Of a stretch of DNA of 64,000 nucleotides, positions 49,510 to 58,098 are shown one piece after another. Source of the DNA: Streptomyces sp. CB02980 (GTDB taxonomy: Bacteria; Actinomycetota; Actinomycetes; Streptomycetales; Streptomycetaceae); contig NZ_JACSCH020000001.1 in the NCBI RefSeq assembly GCF_014451325.2, positions 226,845 through 290,844 of the forward strand, in the 5' to 3' direction. A program made the translations under genes and the position numbers. A model generated the notes under the pieces. That model worked only from the letters and a program-made list of their open reading frames with translations, had not been told where the DNA came from and made no database searches. The stretch's first letter is position 1. Each line of letters starts with the position of its first letter.

Positions 49510-50706
49510 GTGGCGGCCTTCGAGGGTGTTCTTGCCGATCTACTGGCCCGCTCCCATCTGCTGTCCGGGCGCGAGCTCGCGTCCGTGGTGTACGACGCGG
49601 GCCGCAGCATGGGGCTGACGGGCAGCGCCATGTACGTCACCGATCTGCAGCAGATCCGCCTCATCGCCCTGCCGCTGCCCTTGGCGGTGGATCAGCAGAC
49701 GCTGGACATCGACACGTCGCTGGCGGGTCTGGCGTACCGGACGCAGGCGGTGCAGCGGTCGCGGGACGGCGCCACCGCCTGGGTGCCGATGATCGACGGG
49801 GCCGAGCGTCTCGGCGTACTGAAGGTCACCGCACCCTCCCTCGACACCGCCCTGCTCAGCGGCTGCGAGGCCCTGGCGGGCATGGCCGCCCTCCTCCTGG
49901 TGTCGAAGTCGTCCCACAGTGATCTGCTGGTCGAATCGGAGCGGTGGCGGGCGATGACGGTGCAGGCCGAGCTCTTGTGGGCGTTCCTGCCGCCGCGGAC
50001 GATCGGCACGGCGCAGGCGACCTCCTCGGCGGTGCTGGAGCCCGCGTACGACATCGGCGGTGACACCTTCGACCACTCCCTGGACGACAACGGGCTGCAC
50101 CTGACCGTCCTCGATTCCATGGGGCACGACCTCGCCTCCGGCGGGGCCAGTGCCGCCGGGCTCGCCGCCTGCCGCGCGACGCGCCGCTCCGGCGGCTCCC
50201 TGACCGACATCGTCACCTCGATCGACCGGATCCTGGCCGACTGGTTCACCGACCGGCTGATGACGGCCGTCGTCGCCCATGTGGACACCGCCGGCGGTGT
50301 GCTCACCTGGGTCAATTGCGGGCACCCCGCGCCGCTGCTGATCCGCGCCGGCAAGGTCGTGCGCAACGCGCTGGAACGCGAGCCGGATGTACCGCTCGGC
50401 TGGGGCTTTCTCGTCGCGTCGCCGCCCACCGAGCACCGGCAGCGCCTCCAGCCCGGCGACCGGATCCTCATGTACAGCGACGGCGTCACCGAAGCGCGCT
50501 CCCCCGACGGTGACCTCTTCGGCGAACAGCGACTGGCCGACACGGTCATCCGTGCCACCGCAGCCGGCGACTCGGCCCCCGAGGCCCTGCGACGCCTGGT
50601 GCAGCGCCTGCGGCACCACCAGGACCACAAGCTGCGCGACGACGCCACGATCCTGTTGATCGAGTGGCACCCGACGGCCTCGGGAGCGTCGGCACACCGC
50701 GGATGA
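49510..50706 (+). CDS. PP2C/SpoIIE-type phosphatase with GAF sensor
   Basis: This 398-aa protein has an N-terminal GAF-like sensor (residues 20-140, AGRSMGLTGSAMYVTD). The SpoIIE/RsbU phosphatase domain follows, with PAYDIGGDTFDHSL, VLDSMGHDLASG, VNCGHPAPLLI, LMYSDGVTEARSP and the final Asp motif RDDATILLIEW. It should remove phosphate from a STAS antagonist, most simply the divergent STAS protein 154 bp away. The GTG at 49510 is preceded by AGGGAG. Confidence 0.94.
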   Translation: MAAFEGVLADLLARSHLLSGRELASVVYDAGRSMGLTGSAMYVTDLQQIRLIALPLPLAVDQQTLDIDTSLAGLAYRTQAVQRSRDGATAWVPMIDGAERLGVLKVTAPSLDTALLSGCEALAGMAALLLVSKSSHSDLLVESERWRAMTVQAELLWAFLPPRTIGTAQATSSAVLEPAYDIGGDTFDHSLDDNGLHLTVLDSMGHDLASGGASAAGLAACRATRRSGGSLTDIVTSIDRILADWFTDRLMTAVVAHVDTAGGVLTWVNCGHPAPLLIRAGKVVRNALEREPDVPLGWGFLVASPPTEHRQRLQPGDRILMYSDGVTEARSPDGDLFGEQRLADTVIRATAAGDSAPEALRRLVQRLRHHQDHKLRDDATILLIEWHPTASGASAHRG

Positions 50707-50735
50707 GGGACGGTGATGTCGTCTTCGGGGTGCGG

Positions 50736-50806
50736 CCTTGTGTTTTCGACTTCGTCACCTTCATCAGCTTCGCCACCTTCATTGCCTTCGTCACCTTCGT
50801 CACCGA
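50736..50806. repeat. TTCGTCACC-type hexamer/nonamer repeats
   Basis: About 70 bp of imperfect TTCGTCACC and TTCATC/TTCGCC units lie between the phosphatase and the convergent cupin gene. No gene is seen in 50707-50904. Confidence 0.8.
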
Positions 50807-50904
50807 ACCGGCCGTGCCGCCCGTCCCGCGGCTCGCCGCGCGCCGTATGCCGCACGCGGCACGCCGCCCGGCGCTCCCGACGGAGCGCGCCGTCGCCCGG
50901 CCGC

Positions 50905-51384
50905 CTACCCGGAGACGGGCGAGGGCTCCGGCAGGAAGTGGACGTCGTAGCGTTCCTGGTGCTTCAGGAGGCCGTCGAAGGGCTCCCGGCCGTACTGGAT
51001 GCGCCCCAGGGTCCGGAAGTACTCGAAGCGGTCGACGCCGGGGGTCAGGACGGACAGCAGATCCGCGGTCGCATCGGGGACGGCGCCGAAGGAGTGCGGC
51101 ACTCCGGGCGGGACCGAGACGAGACCGCCGGCGGTGACGGTCGTCGTGCGGCCGGCCACGTCGAACCACATGGCTCCCTCCAGCACGTGGAACAGCTCGG
51201 TCGACCGTGCGTGGTAGTGGGGGCGGGCGCCGGTGGCGCCCCGGCCGAGGGTGAGGCGGTTCGCCCCCAGCGCGCCACCGGTGGCCCACGCGTCCGCCAG
51301 CAGGACGAAGCCTCCGCCGTGGGGAAGGGGGATCCGCTCGGCCTCTTCCGCGTGCACGATCAACGCCTCTCTGTTCTCGCCCAT
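50905..51384 (-). CDS. Cupin-domain protein
   Basis: This 159-aa protein has both cupin motifs: HYHARSTELFHVLEGAMWFDV (metal-binding His, Glu) and VPPGVPHSFGAV (third His). Its tail is typical of quercetinase-like or dioxygenase-like small cupins. GAGGAG precedes the ATG at 51384. It diverges from a LysR gene 140 bp away, its likely regulator. Confidence 0.9.
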   Translation of the reverse strand: MGENREALIVHAEEAERIPLPHGGGFVLLADAWATGGALGANRLTLGRGATGARPHYHARSTELFHVLEGAMWFDVAGRTTTVTAGGLVSVPPGVPHSFGAVPDATADLLSVLTPGVDRFEYFRTLGRIQYGREPFDGLLKHQERYDVHFLPEPSPVSG

Positions 51385-51524
51385 GTCCGTTTCTCCTCGT
51401 CTCCCGGTCGTTGCGGTGGAACCCATTCGAGCCCGGGAAGCAGCCGTGAACCACCGGCGGTTACCGAAGGGAGAATTCACTGTTCGTGACGAATCATCAG
51501 GGAGGGGCAAGGGGTGAGGGCGGC

Positions 51525-52481
51525 ATGGAACTGAGACAGCTGCGCTACTTCGTGACCGTTGCGGAGGAGGGCGGCTTCGGCCGGGCCGCCGAGCGGCTCA
51601 GCATCGTGCCGTCGGCGGTGAGTCAGCAGATCGCCAGGCTGGAGCGCGCTTGGGGCGTGGTGCTCTTCGATCGCACGACCCGGCGCGTGCGGCTCTCCGC
51701 GGCGGGCGAACGGATGCTGCCGGAGGCGCGCGCCGTGCTCGCCGCCGCCGACCGCACGGCGCGCGTGGCCGCCGACATCGCGGCGGGCGACGACGGCATC
51801 CTGCGGCTCGGCATCGTCCACGGCCCCGGCGAGCGGCTCAACCGCGTCCTGGCCGGGCTCGCCGCCGGGGCTCCCCTGCTCCAGGTACGGCTGCGGAGCC
51901 TGCCTGTGGCCGACCGGCTGGCTGCGGTACGCGCAGGAGAGCTGGACGCGGCGCTGGTACGGGCTGTGGGGTCGGCCCCCGGACTGGCGCTGCTGCCGCT
52001 GTGGCGGGACCCGCTCCACGTGGCCGTACCCGCGAGCCATCCGCTGGCGGCCGAACCCGTGCTCCGGCTGGACCAGTTGGCCTCCCTGCCGCTGCGGCTC
52101 GCCCCGCGCGAGGACAACGCCCCCTTCCACGACCTGATCACCGGTGCGTGCCGTGCCGCCGGGGCGGTGCCGCCTCCCGGTCCGCCCTTCACCGGCCTTC
52201 AGGCGACGCTCACCGCGATCGGTTCGGCCCCGACGGCTTCGTGGACCGTCTTCTACGAGGTCCGGGGACTGCCACCGGTCCCCCGGGTGGCGCTGCGCCC
52301 GCTCGCCGGGCTCGACGTCACGACGTTCCTGGCCGCGCGTCCGGGTCCGCCCGGTCCGGCCCTGCGTCATCTGTTGCGGGCACTCCATGACGAGGAGTCG
52401 GACGGGAGACGGCGCGAGGTGCAGGGCACGGATCGGCCCAGAGTTCCTCTTCCAGGAGGAGTCCGTCGGCCGGCCGGCTGA
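51525..52481 (+). CDS. LysR-family regulator
   Basis: This 318-aa protein has the N-terminal LysR helix-turn-helix (MELRQLRYFVTVAEEGGFGRAAERLSIVPSAVSQQIARLE) and a PBP-like effector domain. The Arg-rich C terminus (after about 305) is unusually extended and runs into the degraded region behind it. It is divergent from the cupin gene, the classical LysR layout. Confidence 0.92.
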   Translation: MELRQLRYFVTVAEEGGFGRAAERLSIVPSAVSQQIARLERAWGVVLFDRTTRRVRLSAAGERMLPEARAVLAAADRTARVAADIAAGDDGILRLGIVHGPGERLNRVLAGLAAGAPLLQVRLRSLPVADRLAAVRAGELDAALVRAVGSAPGLALLPLWRDPLHVAVPASHPLAAEPVLRLDQLASLPLRLAPREDNAPFHDLITGACRAAGAVPPPGPPFTGLQATLTAIGSAPTASWTVFYEVRGLPPVPRVALRPLAGLDVTTFLAARPGPPGPALRHLLRALHDEESDGRRREVQGTDRPRVPLPGGVRRPAG

Positions 52482-52790
52482 TGGTCCGGCACCAGCGCGC
52501 GAGGACGAGGAACTCCAGCAGTTGGGCGTCCTCGTAGAGGGCGCGAGCAGTTCGTCGACCGCGTCGAGGAGCGCCGTGTGCCGCGGCGACCACAGGCCGG
52601 CGGCGATCTCCGGTGCCAGGTCGGCGGTCGCCCGTGCCGGATCGGCGGCCGGTGCCGGGTCGGCGGTCGGTGCCGGGTCGGCGGTCGCCCGTAGTCGCTC
52701 CGGGCCGAGCCCGGCCTGCCGGGCGAGAGTCGCGGGTCCGGAGCGGAGCCCCTCGACAGCGCGCTCCGGGATCGCGTCCCCGCCACGGCG
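52440..52790 (-). pseudogene. Frameshifted carboxymuconolactone-decarboxylase-like gene remnant
   Basis: The minus strand reads ATLARQAGLGPERLRATAD and IAAGLWSPRHTALLDAVDELLA in one frame, then after an indel near 52550 YEDAQLLEFLVLARWCRTIS, PADGLLLEEELWAD in another. The two halves together follow the C-terminal pattern of CMD/AhpD-like proteins. The upper half contains a tandem tract (GGTGCCGGGTCGGCGGTC-like, about 52615-52690). It lies directly downstream of the VanZ-like gene and overlaps the LysR 3' end. Confidence 0.5.
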
Positions 52791-53573
52791 TCAGCGGGAC
52801 GAGTCGCCCGGGCGCCGCTGCCACCAGCGGGGGCGGGTGCGAGGGCGGACGATACGCCCCAGCCGCCGGCCGACGAGCATGTAGCCGAGGAGCGCGCCCG
52901 TCGTGTTGAGGAGGACGTCGTCGATATCGAAGGCGCGTCCCGTGACGAGCGCGCCCTGCACCAGTTCCACGAGCAGCATCGTGACCGCGGTGATGAGCGC
53001 GACCCGAAGGAATCCACGTGCCTTGAGGGACAGGAGCGGCAGCAGGATCCCGAAGGGAACACCGAGGGCGATGTTTCCCCCGAGCTGCTTGACGGTGTCG
53101 ACGAAGCCGGGCTGGTTGAGGTAGTTCTCGATCGACCGACCCGGTGTCAGATTGCTGTGGGTGAGGGGTACGGACGCCGGCGAGGCCTCCAGGGTGAGTC
53201 TGGCCAGGACCACGGCGAACGCCACCATGCCCGCGAGGGCCGTCAGGGTGACCAGCACCCGCACGAACCGCCCCGGGCCTCGCCGAACCGGGGCCGCTGC
53301 CTTCGCGTTCGCCTTCGCGTTCGCGTCCGCCTTCGCGTCCGCATCCGTCTTCGCCTTCGCCTTCGCCTTCGCCTTCGACGCTCGCGTCCCCAGATCTGCC
53401 CCACCCGTCCCCGTACCGGCCGGTTCCGCACCTCCCCCTCCGGTCTCGGCCGGCTTGGCACCGCCCCCGGCTCTCCCGCCCGGCCCGGCCCCGGCCGACT
53501 TCGTCTCGACGGGTGCCGCCGTCTTGCCTCCCGTCGCTCCGGCCCGTCTCCGCGACACTCTCCAATCAGTCAT
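52791..53573 (-). CDS. VanZ-like membrane protein with low-complexity N terminus
   Basis: This 260-aa protein starts with about 95 residues of Gly/Pro then Ala/Lys/Asp-rich disordered sequence. Four transmembrane helices follow in a VanZ-like pattern (VLVTLTALAGMVAFAVVLARL, LGGNIALGVPFGILLPLL, FLRVALITAVTMLLVELVQG, DDVLLNTTGALLGYMLVGR). The diagnostic F-D-I-D-D-V-L-L-N-T-x-G motif is present. VanZ relatives affect glycopeptide/lipopeptide tolerance in other bacteria; the role here is unknown. ATG at 53573. Confidence 0.85.
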   Translation of the reverse strand: MTDWRVSRRRAGATGGKTAAPVETKSAGAGPGGRAGGGAKPAETGGGGAEPAGTGTGGADLGTRASKAKAKAKAKTDADAKADANAKANAKAAAPVRRGPGRFVRVLVTLTALAGMVAFAVVLARLTLEASPASVPLTHSNLTPGRSIENYLNQPGFVDTVKQLGGNIALGVPFGILLPLLSLKARGFLRVALITAVTMLLVELVQGALVTGRAFDIDDVLLNTTGALLGYMLVGRRLGRIVRPRTRPRWWQRRPGDSSR

Positions 53574-53755
53574 GTGCCTCCTCCTCCTTTGAACCACCGC
53601 GTGCGAACAGACCCCGCGTACCCGCGACGAGGTGGCGGCATGCGGTGCGGTTCATCAGGTTCCGCACGCCTGTCACGCCTTCCTCAGGAGCATCAACCCG
53701 TCGCAATCTGAACGGAGTTGGGAATGGGAGGCGTCGACGCGGGCACCAGGCGACC

Positions 53756-54436
53756 ATGGGAGAAGACACCGAGAACAGGCCCTCGCCGCCCCACCGGACC
53801 TGGAGGCGATCCGGAGGGAAGTGGCGTCTCGTCACCGGCGCTCTGCTCGTGCTCGCCGTCGCCCTCATGATGATCGGCCAGTTCCTCAGGCTCCCCGGTC
53901 TGGACGTCTTCGGGACGGAGGTGAAGGACCGTTCCGGTCCCGCCGTCCTGCAGTCCGTCCAGGACCTGAGCCGGTACGAGGGCGCGGCAGGGACCTACCA
54001 GGTTGTCGTCGACCTGGAGCGCGACGCGCGGTTCCTGCCGGACACGGTCCGCGGAACCCGCATCCTCTACGTGGCGAACGGCAGCGTCGGCGCCTACGTC
54101 GATCTTGGCCCCCTCGGGAACGACGCCGTGACCGTCGACGCGGACCGGACCGAGGCCACCCTGCGCCTGCCACACGCCAGGCTGGCCGCTCCCGCGCTTG
54201 ATCCCGAGCGCTCGTACGCCGTGTCCAAGCAGCGCGGCCTGCTCGACCGGCTGGGCGATCTCTTCTCGGACAACCCATCGAGCGAGCAGGCTGTCAACGT
54301 CCTCGCCGCCCAGCGGATCAGCAACGCCGCCCGCGAGTCCGGCCTGACGTCGCGGGCGGAGCGGAACACGACCGAGATGCTTCAGAAACTCCTGCGCGGC
54401 CTCGGCTTCGATCGGGTGACGGTCACCTACGCCTGA
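53756..54436 (+). CDS. DUF4230-family membrane-anchored protein
   Basis: This 226-aa protein has an N-terminal transmembrane anchor (residues 24-46, LVTGALLVLAVALMMIGQFL) and an extracytoplasmic DUF4230 domain. LQSVQDLSRYEGAAGTYQVVVDLE leads into TRILYVANGSVGAYVDLG, and AERNTTEMLQKLLRGLGFDRVTVTY closes it. The function of the family is unknown. It is followed by a 52-bp near-perfect palindrome. Confidence 0.88.
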   Translation: MGEDTENRPSPPHRTWRRSGGKWRLVTGALLVLAVALMMIGQFLRLPGLDVFGTEVKDRSGPAVLQSVQDLSRYEGAAGTYQVVVDLERDARFLPDTVRGTRILYVANGSVGAYVDLGPLGNDAVTVDADRTEATLRLPHARLAAPALDPERSYAVSKQRGLLDRLGDLFSDNPSSEQAVNVLAAQRISNAARESGLTSRAERNTTEMLQKLLRGLGFDRVTVTYA

Positions 54437-54450
54437 GCGGACTTCGCGCG

Positions 54451-54502
54451 GGCCGAGGCCCCGCCGTCTGCGCCGATCGGCGCAGGCGGCGGGGCCTCGG
54501 CC
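54451..54502. terminator. 26-bp near-perfect palindrome
   Basis: Arms of 26 bp meet with no loop (54451-54476 and 54477-54502) and differ at a single base pair. It starts 14 bp after the DUF4230 stop and has no T tract. This is one of the strongest hairpins in the window and would terminate transcription or extrude as a cruciform. Confidence 0.85.
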
Positions 54503-54762
54503 GTACTCCCCGCGCGCCGCACCGGTTCGACGGGGGCGGCGCGCAGGTGGTCGGCCGGATCGCGCGAGCAGCGGCACGAAGTCGCCGGAGTCAGCGGCTC
54601 CGCCACAGGGCGGGCCGCCCGTCCGCCGTGACCCTCTCCGACCAGGCGGTCGACACCCGCTCGATCCGGACGCCCTTCCCGGACCGGTGACCGACCCGGG
54701 GGCGCGCGAGGCCGGCCTCCACTCCGCGCGCGAGACCGGCTTCGGCTCGTACGGGCGTGGAA

Positions 54763-55389
54763 TCAGGTTCCGCTCGTGTCATGCGCGCGGACCCACAGGG
54801 GCAGGGCGAACCAGCAGAGCAGGTACCAGACGAGGACGCCGGAGACCAGCCAGGGCACGTACGGGTCGTGCGTAGCCACCCTCAGGATGAGGAACAACGC
54901 GGCCGTCAGCGTCGCGAGAAGGAGCAGGATGCCGGTGAACGTGAGCCGGGAGGCCCAGACGACGGCCTGGGGCTTGACCCGCCGTCCGGACACGATCCGG
55001 TGGACGGAGACGGGACCGATCAGTGCGCCCGTCGCCAGCGATCCGAGCACAACGGTGACGAGGTAGATCGTCTTGTCGGTCTGCTCCAGGTCGTGGAAGA
55101 GCGGAGTGAACACCACCGTCAGGAGGAAGCCGAGAAGGATCTGAACGCCGGTCTGGGCGACTCGTATCTCCTGGAGAAGCTCCTGCCAGCGTCGGTCCGC
55201 GCGCTCCTCCTCGGTCTCGCCCCGCCCGTCCGCACCGGTGCCCGACTCCCCTGCGTTCCCTCCGCGCAGCAACTCGCCCTGCTCACCGTGCTCGCCGTGC
55301 CCGTCCTGCCCGCCCTGCCCGCCCTGCCCGTCCTTCTCACCGTGCTCGCCCTCGTCCTTCGGCGTGGAAACACCGTTTCGCTCGTCCAT
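54763..55389 (-). CDS. DUF6328-family membrane protein
   Basis: This 208-aa protein opens with a Gly/Gln/Glu/His-rich stretch (GEHGEKDGQGGQGGQDGHGE, residues 14-33) and a charged linker. Four transmembrane segments follow, starting VQILLGFLLTVVFTPLF. The RRWQELLQEIRVAQTGVQILLGFLL block is characteristic of DUF6328 proteins in Streptomyces. GAGGAGG precedes the ATG at 55389. The function is unknown. Confidence 0.85.
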   Translation of the reverse strand: MDERNGVSTPKDEGEHGEKDGQGGQGGQDGHGEHGEQGELLRGGNAGESGTGADGRGETEEERADRRWQELLQEIRVAQTGVQILLGFLLTVVFTPLFHDLEQTDKTIYLVTVVLGSLATGALIGPVSVHRIVSGRRVKPQAVVWASRLTFTGILLLLATLTAALFLILRVATHDPYVPWLVSGVLVWYLLCWFALPLWVRAHDTSGT

Positions 55390-55704
55390 GACGATCTCCT
55401 CCTCAGGAGTGTGGAGCAGGGGCGGCCCCACGCCCCTGGACCCCGCTCCTCCGTGGCATGAGCGCCCGGCGCGGAGAGCGGTCCAACGCGCCCGGGCGCC
55501 GCCGCGCCTCGGGGCGCGTCAGGACACCCCGACCTCAGGCGCTGGGGGGATCCGTGGATCGTGCGGCGTGAGTGCGTCCCATCGCTCCGCATCCGTGTGC
55601 CCCGTCGACAGGACCCCATGCACGCCGCCGGCCACGTGGGCGGGAGCTCAGGGGAGCGATGTCGGTTGCACGGTCAGGGGCGGCGGTACTGCGGCCCGGA
55701 GCAC
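55390..55704. other. Intergenic region, no gene seen
   Basis: These 315 bp lie between the DUF6328 start and the 3' end of the Tat-exported hydrolase. Overlapping open frames exist but none has a start site or recognisable content. Confidence 0.5.
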
Positions 55705-56925
55705 TCAGGGGAGGAACGTCACTGCCGGGAAGGCTGGGGACGGCCCGTCGAGCAGGTGCCCCCGACGGTGGCGCAGGTGCTCATCGAAGAACGCGAGCGG
55801 GTACGCCTGTTGGATCTTCACCGCCTGGTCGGGATCGAGGGTGCCGATCACGTCCTGGAGCTGCTGCCCGCTCCAGCCCAACAGCTGTGCCACCTGCGGG
55901 AACAGTGCCTCGTTGTCGCCGTACGAGATGTGGACGGCGCCCTGGGCCTGGATGTTCAGCCGCCGACCCCGCAGGTGCGACCAGAACGCGGCGGCCTCGG
56001 GAGTCGTGGCGCGGGTGAACTCGGCGGTCATCATCATGAACGGCCGGTCCAGATCGCCGGTCAGTGGCGGGTTCATCTGCATCGGGCCGTCGAGGCTCAG
56101 CCCGGCGCGGATGCGCGTGTCCGCGAGCGTGGCGCAGGCGGTGGCCGTCCCGCCCTTCGACCAGCCGAACGCGCCGATGCGTCGCGGGTCGAGGGAACCG
56201 AGGAGCCCGGCCGGCAACTCCCTGCGGTCGACATCGGGATTGCACCCGGCGGCGAGCTGCTCGACGCAGTCGAGGACGAAGCGCACGTCGGCGGCGAAGT
56301 CCCCGGGCAACGTCGGGGCCCGCCTGTCGCGGAGCGGTACGGCGACCCGGCCGTCGGGGAACTCGGTGTACGTGTCGTACTGGTGAGCCACCGTCACAGC
56401 CGCGTATCCGTGGCTTGCGAGCTCCTGGACCACGGCGGTGTGGTCGCCCTGGTGGCTGTGCGCGCCGTGCGAGAACACGACGACGGGCAGCCGTCGGCCC
56501 GACCGCCGTACCGGAGCGCCCACGTGGCCGGCGGTGAGCGGCCCCAGCGGGGCCAGCTCGCTGAACCCTGCGTCGGCGAGAAACGCCTGAAATGCGCCGA
56601 CCGGCATCCAGGGCGCCACCGGGTACCGCTCGACGTTCCGGGCGGGGTACCAGACGGTGGCCATCAGCTCGCGGAAGTGCCCGGGGCCCGCGATGCCGTC
56701 CGGACGTGACCGGTCGACGAGGTGCAGCTGGACTGTGCCCACCGGATGCGGTCCGGTCGGCACGGGCAGCATGAGCCGCGTCGCGGCGGGGGCGACCGCG
56801 GCCTCGCCGGCCCACGCGGGGCCGACAGCGGTGGCGAGCGGCACCGCGGCACCGGCGGCCAGCGCGGCTCCCAGCATGCTGCGGCGCGTCATGCCCTTCC
56901 GGCTGATGAACGGCGTGGTGGTCAT
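55705..56925 (-). CDS. Tat-exported alpha/beta hydrolase, PAF-acetylhydrolase/dienelactone-type
   Basis: This 406-aa protein has a twin-arginine signal (MTRRSMLGAALAAGAAVPLATAV, about residues 12-34). The mature domain has VVVFSHGAHSHQGDH (oxyanion), a nucleophile elbow FGWSKGGTAT, and SLDGPMQMNP. A late HISYGD supplies the likely catalytic His. It resembles the platelet-activating-factor acetylhydrolase/lipase-like group of Streptomyces. GGGAGGG precedes the ATG at 56925. The substrate is unknown. Confidence 0.88.
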   Translation of the reverse strand: MTTTPFISRKGMTRRSMLGAALAAGAAVPLATAVGPAWAGEAAVAPAATRLMLPVPTGPHPVGTVQLHLVDRSRPDGIAGPGHFRELMATVWYPARNVERYPVAPWMPVGAFQAFLADAGFSELAPLGPLTAGHVGAPVRRSGRRLPVVVFSHGAHSHQGDHTAVVQELASHGYAAVTVAHQYDTYTEFPDGRVAVPLRDRRAPTLPGDFAADVRFVLDCVEQLAAGCNPDVDRRELPAGLLGSLDPRRIGAFGWSKGGTATACATLADTRIRAGLSLDGPMQMNPPLTGDLDRPFMMMTAEFTRATTPEAAAFWSHLRGRRLNIQAQGAVHISYGDNEALFPQVAQLLGWSGQQLQDVIGTLDPDQAVKIQQAYPLAFFDEHLRHRRGHLLDGPSPAFPAVTFLP

Positions 56926-57099
56926 GGGTCCCTCCCGTGGTGACGGATCGTCAACCGTGCCGCGACGACAGTCCGTGGGCACAGGGGAACGCTGTCACGC
57001 GCCCTCCCGCGCGGCATCCGCCCACGGTTCAATCACGTCGCGAGGGCATTGACCCACGGGTTTACGCCCTGAGGCTGATGCGGTCGCCGGTCTCGCGGT

Positions 57100-57257
57100 G
57101 ACCTGCTCGGCCGAAGTCCCCACCAAGGCAGGGAGTTCCGCGCCGCCACGCCGGCGGCGAAGCTGCTCAAGCGTGCCTGGCAGATGCTGTCTGCCGGCCA
57201 AGGAGCGAAGAACCACCGCTTCTACGGCTGTGCCGCCATCTACCCCGCCGACCCCGG
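57100..57257 (+). pseudogene. IS701-family transposase fragment
   Basis: The plus strand reads KLLKRAWQMLSAGQGAKNHRFY, then GCAAIYPADPG, corresponding to the C-terminal A-W-x-x-x-S-A-G-x-G-A-K-x-x-R-x-Y-D block of IS701-family transposases. It stops abruptly at the junction with an IS5-type fragment. Confidence 0.6.
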
Positions 57258-57650
57258 CACGTTGCGTGGGCGGTGATCGAACCGCTGCTGCCGCCGGTGG
57301 GTCGGGCTCGTGGCGGGTGGCGGGTGGCGGGTGGCGGGACCACCGTCAGGTACTTGAGGGCATCGTGTTCAAGTTCCGCACCGGGCTGCCCTGGAGGGAC
57401 CTGCCCGAGCGGTTCGACCCCTGGCAGACCGTCCACGGACGATTCGCCCGCTGGGCCGCCGACGGCACCTTCGACCGCCTTCTTGCCGCGGCCGGGTCCG
57501 GGAAGGCCCAGGACCCGGCCCGATCGCGTGGTCGGGGACAAGGGCTACTCGGCCCGCGCCTTCCGCGCCTACCTCCGCCGGCGAGGGATCAGGGCCACGA
57601 TCCCCGAACGCGTCGCCCAGCTCGCGGGACGCAAGCGGCGTCGTGAACGG
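57258..57650 (+). pseudogene. IS5-family transposase fragments (internal deletion, frameshift)
   Basis: RARIEPLLPPVG-like text (here WAVIEPLLPPVG) is followed by VLEGIVFKFRTGLPWRDLPERF and PWQTVHGRFARWAADGTFDRLL, the N-terminal domain of an IS5-family transposase. After a deletion and frame change, VVGDKGYSARAFRAYLRRRG, IRATIPERVAQLAGRK supplies a catalytic-core part. Both frames are needed, so the gene is dead. It abuts IS701 on the left and IS630 on the right. A GGCGGGTGGC micro-repeat sits near 57310-57340. Confidence 0.8.
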
Positions 57651-58080
57651 CCCGACCGCACCTTCGCCTCCGACGAGTTCGGACCGCTCGGCATCCGCCC
57701 CACCGCCGACTCCTGCTGGGCCGAGCGCGGCCGCCCCGACCGGCTGCCGGCCACGTTCCACCGAACCCATGGCATCACCTACTTCCACGGCTGCTACTCC
57801 GTCGGCGACGACCAGATGTGGGGGATCAACCGCCGACGGAAAGGCATCGACCACACCTGGGCGGCCTTGAGGACGATCCGGGCGGCCCGTCCAGACGTCG
57901 CCCCGATCTACGTGATCCTCGACAACCTCTCCGTCCACACGAACTGGCGGATGAAACGGTGGGCGGTCGTCCAGACCCGGGCCCTGCACGCCTACCTGCG
58001 CTGCCGGAACAAGAACGCCCGCCACCCCGACGTCCTCGCCGCCCAACGGCGCGAACGCGCCCGCGCTCGCAGCGTGACGG
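57651..58080 (+). pseudogene. IS630-family transposase fragment
   Basis: The frame FASDEFGPLGIRPTADSCWAE, then HGITYFHGCYSVGDDQMWG, and APIYVILDNLSVHTNWRMKRWA matches the DDE domain of IS630-family transposases. The motif V-I-L-D-N-L-S-x-H carries the second catalytic Asp. The segment between this and the terminal RCRNKNARHPDVLAAQRRERAR is shortened. There is no intact start: it is fused in frame to the IS5 remnant. Confidence 0.8.
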
Positions 58081-58098
58081 CTTCGCCGGCCACATCAC

